NCBI GenBank assembly: GCA_006386115.1
Contig: VFIW01000057.1
Coordinates: 237,564-301,563, forward strand
Reading direction: 5' to 3'
Origin: Globisporangium splendens
Lineage: Eukaryota > Oomycota > Peronosporomycetes > Pythiales > Pythiaceae
DNA length: 64,000 nucleotides
The first letter of the stretch is position 1. Every line of letters starts with the position of its first letter. The notes beneath the pieces are model-generated. The model saw nothing but the letters and a program-made list of their open reading frames with translations, did no database searches and was not told the origin of the DNA. Made by a program: the position numbers and the translations under genes. Positions 60,015-64,000 of this stretch are shown here, piece by piece.

Positions 60015-63000
60015 GGTTCGCTGACCCACTTGGAAGGTAAGGCTTTAGTCTACCTACGTAGAACGTAGGGTGTAGTCGCATGCGTTTAGGAATGTCTAGC
60101 GTGTAGGCATCACCATTGCATTTAACTACCCTGAACGGTCCAATATATCTTGGCAGAAGTTTCGAACTCCCCAAGTTAGACACTGCGTGTTCAGGTAGAT
60201 TAGCCGTGCTAAGTAATACAAGATCATTGATCTTATATACTTGCTTGTTCTTCCTTCCGCTCTTGTCTGCTTGTTCCTTTTGCAGATCCTGAGCCTTCGC
60301 GATTGCGTCTCGAACAAATCTCACAATAAAGTCATCGACTTGCTGCTCTTCACGACTTGTTAGGTCGTCGAGGGGTTTCATCGAGTCGAAATTGGCTTTC
60401 AACACGGAAGCAGCATTCAGGTCATAAGACGACTTCGGCTTGTTACCATGAGCCGGAGTCCCTCCCCCACTTAAGGTAGAGACCTCACCCATTACGGAAG
60501 CAGGCACTCGAGGATGAATGCCATAGTTCACATAAAATGGAGAGTGACCTGTCGAGACATGCGTGGAGTTGTTCAACGCAAACTCTGCGAGAGGGAGAAA
60601 CTCACTCCACTCTCCGAAAGACGTCGCATAACTGCGCAACACGTCTTCAAGGACACGATTCACTCGTTCAGTTTGACCGTCTGTCTCTGGGTGTGCTGCT
60701 GTTGACATGGATAGTTTTGTATCCAAAATGCCAAACAGAGTTCGCCAAAACCTAGACGTAAACCGAGTGTCACGGTCTGATACGATCTCCGAGGGCAGAC
60801 CATGTAGACGGAACACCACGTCTACAAAGACTTTCGCAGTCATCTCTGCCGAGATATTATCCGAGACCGGAGTAAGGTGCACCATCTTACTAAATCGGTC
60901 CACAAACACAAGGATGCCATTGCGTCCGTGTTTGTCTCTTGGAAGTCCGAATATGAAGTCCATACTCACAGACTTCCAACTGTCCTGAGGGACAGCCAAT
61001 GAACGAAGTGGGGCCCGAGTAGAGCCGGATGGCTTAACTCTTTGGCACACTTCGCAAGTACGCACATACTTGCGAACCCACTTGTACATGTGAGGTCAGT
61101 AGTAATCTCGAGACAAGTTGAGAAACGTTTTCTCACGTCCGAGATGGCCACTCGAAGGACCGTCATGATACTCGTACAAGAGTCGATGACGCAGACCTTC
61201 GTCGTTGGGGACAACGATCCTCGCTGGATCCCCTTCGTCAACCGTATAGTACAGCAGCTCATTGTGCATGCTGTAGCGGTGAACACGCGATCTTGCTCTT
61301 GGTGGGAGGTTTTGGAGTGCCTTCTCTGAGGGATTCTTGAAATACTTGATCAGTTCTTGGCATGCTTCGTCTTGCTTGTAGCCCTCAGTGATCTCTTCTT
61401 GGACTGTGCTTGTCACTCCCGTAGCAATCGCGTTGACGTCTTCACAGAGTCGGCACGCTCCGTTCGTGTCGTCACTCTTGTTCTTCGGGTCATAATCCGG
61501 ACGTCTTGACAGCGCATCGGCAAGAATGTTTGACTTGCCGGGCTTATAATGTACAACAAAGTTGTACTCAGCGAAGAAGGAAAACCATCTTGCCATTCTT
61601 TGCGATAGGTGAGGCGTCTTTACAGCTGTCCGCAGTGATGCGTGATCAATGTAAATAGCGAACTGCTTTTCACCAAGCAAATAGACTCGGAACTTTGCCA
61701 ATGCATACTTCATGGCCAATAGTTCCTTGTCATGGACCGGATAGTTCCTCTCTGCGGGCCTGAGTTGTCGTGACTGATACGACACAACTCTTTCTTTGCC
61801 CTCATCATCGTGTTGCATCAGTGCACACCCGATGGCATAGTCGCTCGCATCGCAGACTGCATGGAACGGCTTCTCATGGTCTGCGAGAGCTAGGACAGGA
61901 GCTTCTCTTAAGCTCTTCTTTACTTCGGCAAACGCTGCCTGATGTTCCTCTGACCATTCCCACTCATTATCTTTCTTCAAAAGACTCGTGAGGGGTTGCA
62001 CTAACGCTGCATAGTTGCGCGTGTATTTGTGCAAATAGTTGGCCAAACCCAGCCACTGACGTAGCTGTTTGATGTTCTGAGGAATAGGCCAATCGTCGAT
62101 AGACTTGACCTTCTCAGGATCGACCCGAACGCCATTCTTGCCAACAAAGCAACCGAGTACAGGGATCTCGGGGGCGAAGAACATGCATTTCTTCAAGTTA
62201 GCGTACAGTTTGTTCTCACGCATAACTTGAAAGACTTGACGAAGATGTTCAAGATGAACATCGACATCTTTCTTCCCTTCCGAGGCCTTGCTGTGAACGA
62301 ATATGTCGTCAAAGTAGCTCGGTGCAAACTCTCTCAATGGACGAAGTACATTCGTGACCATTCTGTTGAAAGTTGCTGGTGCGTTCTTCAGACCTTGTGG
62401 CATCACCATCCACTCCCACAGCATACCACTAGGGGTGCTAACTGCTGTAAATGGTACATCGCTCTCGCGCATTCGAATCCGATAGAGCCCGTCTTTCAGA
62501 TCGATCGCGCTAAAGACAGTGCTGCCAACCATTCCATCAAGGATCATATCCTTGCGTGGAACTGGGGTCTGAGCAGGTATGGTCGCATCATTCAATTTGT
62601 TGAATGCGTGAACAATGCGCCAACCGCCTGTGGCCTTCTTCACACAGAAGGTGGGACTACAGTGCGGAGACTTGCTCTCGCGCACATGGCCAGCCTTCTG
62701 TCGCTGCGCGAAGAACTCGTCGATCGCATCGACTTGTTCCTTCGGTAGCGGCCATTGCCTCGCGATACAGTACTTCGTTCCCGGAAGTACATCTATCTCG
62801 TGACGAATGCCTCTGTCCTGCGGCAATTCGTCCGGCACTTTGTCTGGAAATATGTCCGCATATTCCTTGACAAGTCCATACACGGGGTTTGCCTTTAGAG
62901 CGTCCCACGACTGCTCATCAAACCTCTCCTTCCGTGTCCTCTCATCTAACACTTCCGCAGTGTTGATGACATCGTCGGCAACTTCATCGACGATCGCACA

Positions 63001-63981
63001 AATTTGCGAAATTTCGCCTTTCGCCAGGCTACGCTTAAGCGTCTTCTTGCTCATCAACGGCAAGGAAATCAATTCTTGAGCCACACTTGGAGGATTTTCC
63101 ACTTGTACGTGACGCACTATCTGGCTGTCACCTTCTTCATTGTAGACTGCGACGTTCACATATTCGCTTGAAGTGGCTTGTTCTTGTCTCTTCACTTCAT
63201 CTTCTGCTTCTCTTGTGTCTTGATCAGGGACGCTTGCAGATCTTCGTTCTTCTTCGTCGGTCTTCTTGTCTTCTTTAACCCTGCCAGAGCGGAACTCCAC
63301 ATCGCTCTTGGCTACAGGAGCAGTCTTTTTCTGGCGCCTGACTACTCCACCTCCAGTGGTCTTCACGGGCTTGTCATTTGAGTGTGAGGGGCCATCGCAC
63401 GCCTGACTCTCGTTAGACACATCTTCAACAGATGTATATGCCCAAATCACCTCTCTTGCTGCCTGGCAGCTGAGGTCTTCGTCGACTTGCTTGTCGACGC
63501 TGATCTTCTTCTTCTTCCAGTCAATGCTCGGTTGGTACCTTCCCAACCAGGGCATTCCCAGAATCAGATCAAACTTGTCATCGAGGTCGAGTAGAATAAA
63601 CTCATCTTCGCCTCGGAAATCATCACATTCGATTGCCATACGCAACACGCGCTTAGGCATCGTCACTTTCGATCCATTCGCTAAGCGAACGATCATTTCC
63701 TTGTTCGAGATAGGCAGGTCCAAACCTTGCCTTCTCACCACTTGTGTGCGGACAAAATTGTTCGACGCACCAGTGTCTACAAGAGCCCGTAGAGGTTCTG
63801 AATAACCATCTACCTTAACCTTGTGGACTATCAAGGCTGGCTCTTGCTCGACATGCTCACATCTGTTCGCGGAAACTTCATGTGCATTGCGCACATCGGG
63901 GCAAGAGTTCTGCGCTTCCACGACATTCACAGAACTCTTTGTTCGCCCAGTAGGGAGCCCCGCTCCTACTGGTCGTTCCCG
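59290..63981 (-). pseudogene. pol: Gypsy copy 3 pol, nonsense codon at 61096-61098
   Basis: It is entered by -1 frameshift from gag. It has protease (LVDTGASNNFV), a highly charged variable spacer and RT (QWPLPKEQV, catalytic YFDD at about 62310), then RNase H (VCDASDYAIGC) and the start of the integrase HHCC finger. An in-frame TGA then stands where copies 1/2 have Trp (DYYWPHMYKW). Beyond it, from 61089 to 59290, the frame is open again: CEVCQR, the D,D,E core (MDFIFGLP, SDRDTRFTS, ETDGQTERVN), RYIGPFRVV, a Pro/Ser/Arg linker and a chromodomain (WIVESIVDHED…TWEP). One point mutation thus separates it from an open gene. Confidence 0.92.
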
Positions 63982-63987
63982 TTTTTT
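63947..63987 (-). promoter_or_regulatory. -1 ribosomal frameshift signal, gag/pol (copy 3)
   Basis: Minus-strand heptamer A AAA AAC at 63987-63981, an 8-nt spacer and a hairpin at 63972-63947 with the same eight outer base pairs as copies 1/2. The inner part is changed (agcggggctc) but can still pair with a bulge. Gag TAG at 63968-63966 lies in the stem. Confidence 0.82.
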
Positions 63988-64000
63988 GGCTGTTGGGAAC
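63966..64000 (-). CDS. gag: Gypsy copy 3 gag, last codons only
   Basis: The minus strand reads the same KNGNDQ end and TAG as copies 1/2. The rest is outside the window. Confidence 0.8.
   Translation of the reverse strand, partial: SQQPKNGNDQ

Larger units (their letters stand above)
58284..64000 (-). mobile_element. Ty3/Gypsy chromovirus copy 3 (related subfamily), incomplete at window end
   Basis: Its minus-strand order is gag end (beyond 63966), frameshift module, pol, antisense ORF (plus strand) and 3' LTR. It is clearly related to copies 1/2 in protein, but well diverged in LTR, protease spacer and linker. The LTR tip has lost its last three bases where it meets copy 2. The 5' LTR and most of gag lie outside the window. 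Confidence 0.93.

Overview
This window looks like a repeat-rich, gene-poor stretch of an oomycete genome, probably Phytophthora-like. Three things point there: a bZIP/START-like protein resembling the 'M96 mating-specific' family at 32433-33809, a bacterial-type YcaC-like isochorismatase-family gene at 28834-29469 that carries an almost perfect oomycete initiator just upstream, and oomycete-style chromodomain Ty3/Gypsy elements and LINEs with RNase H. Most of the 64 kb is retrotransposon, largely as nested insertions. The host genes seen are one apparently intact hydrolase, one intact M96-like gene and its truncated copy, an NmrA-like pseudogene, and P450-like and BSD-like fragments.

Layout, left to right. 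1-74 is the end of a Gypsy LTR, followed by about 3.8 kb of poorly coding DNA with a BSD-domain remnant. 3853-11012 plus 18643-19424 is a chimeric LINE ('copy A'): the 5' part is LINE family 1 (ORF1 and the start of the endonuclease) and the 3' part is LINE family 2 (RT and RNase H), joined at 8368/8369. It is split by a Gypsy element (copy 1, 11013-18637, 5-bp target duplication ctttg). 19425-25363 is a truncated family-2 LINE on the minus strand. 25363-28341 and 30314-33292 are the two 2979-bp arms of an inverted duplication around a 1972-bp spacer that holds the isochorismatase gene. The M96-like gene is complete only in the right arm. A decayed NmrA-like gene lies at 34100-35021. 35401-50366 is a nearly complete family-1 LINE ('copy B', 20-bp target duplication) interrupted near its 3' end by a single-ORF Gypsy element ('Gypsy-B', 44581-50259, target duplication cacac). 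50643-58283 is Gypsy copy 2, and 58284-64000 is a related Gypsy (copy 3) on the minus strand, cut by the window end.

The most interesting system is in the three related Gypsy elements (copies 1-3). They share (i) a textbook -1 frameshift module at the gag/pol junction (A AAA AAC, 8-nt spacer, hairpin), and (ii) a conserved antisense ORF at the 3' end of the internal region. The antisense ORF encodes a basic, nuclear-looking protein of about 350 residues with a long C-terminal coiled coil. Its coiled coil lies opposite the low-complexity linker between integrase and chromodomain, its own linker lies opposite the chromodomain, and its conserved N-terminal domain lies beyond the pol stop. It survives between copies where the sense frame does not, which suggests selection on the antisense product. 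All intact LTRs also carry paired TGACGTCA (CRE/bZIP-type) palindromes. Each of the three pol genes has one visible lesion, in a different place; the Gypsy-B gag-pol and the copy-B LINE ORFs look intact.
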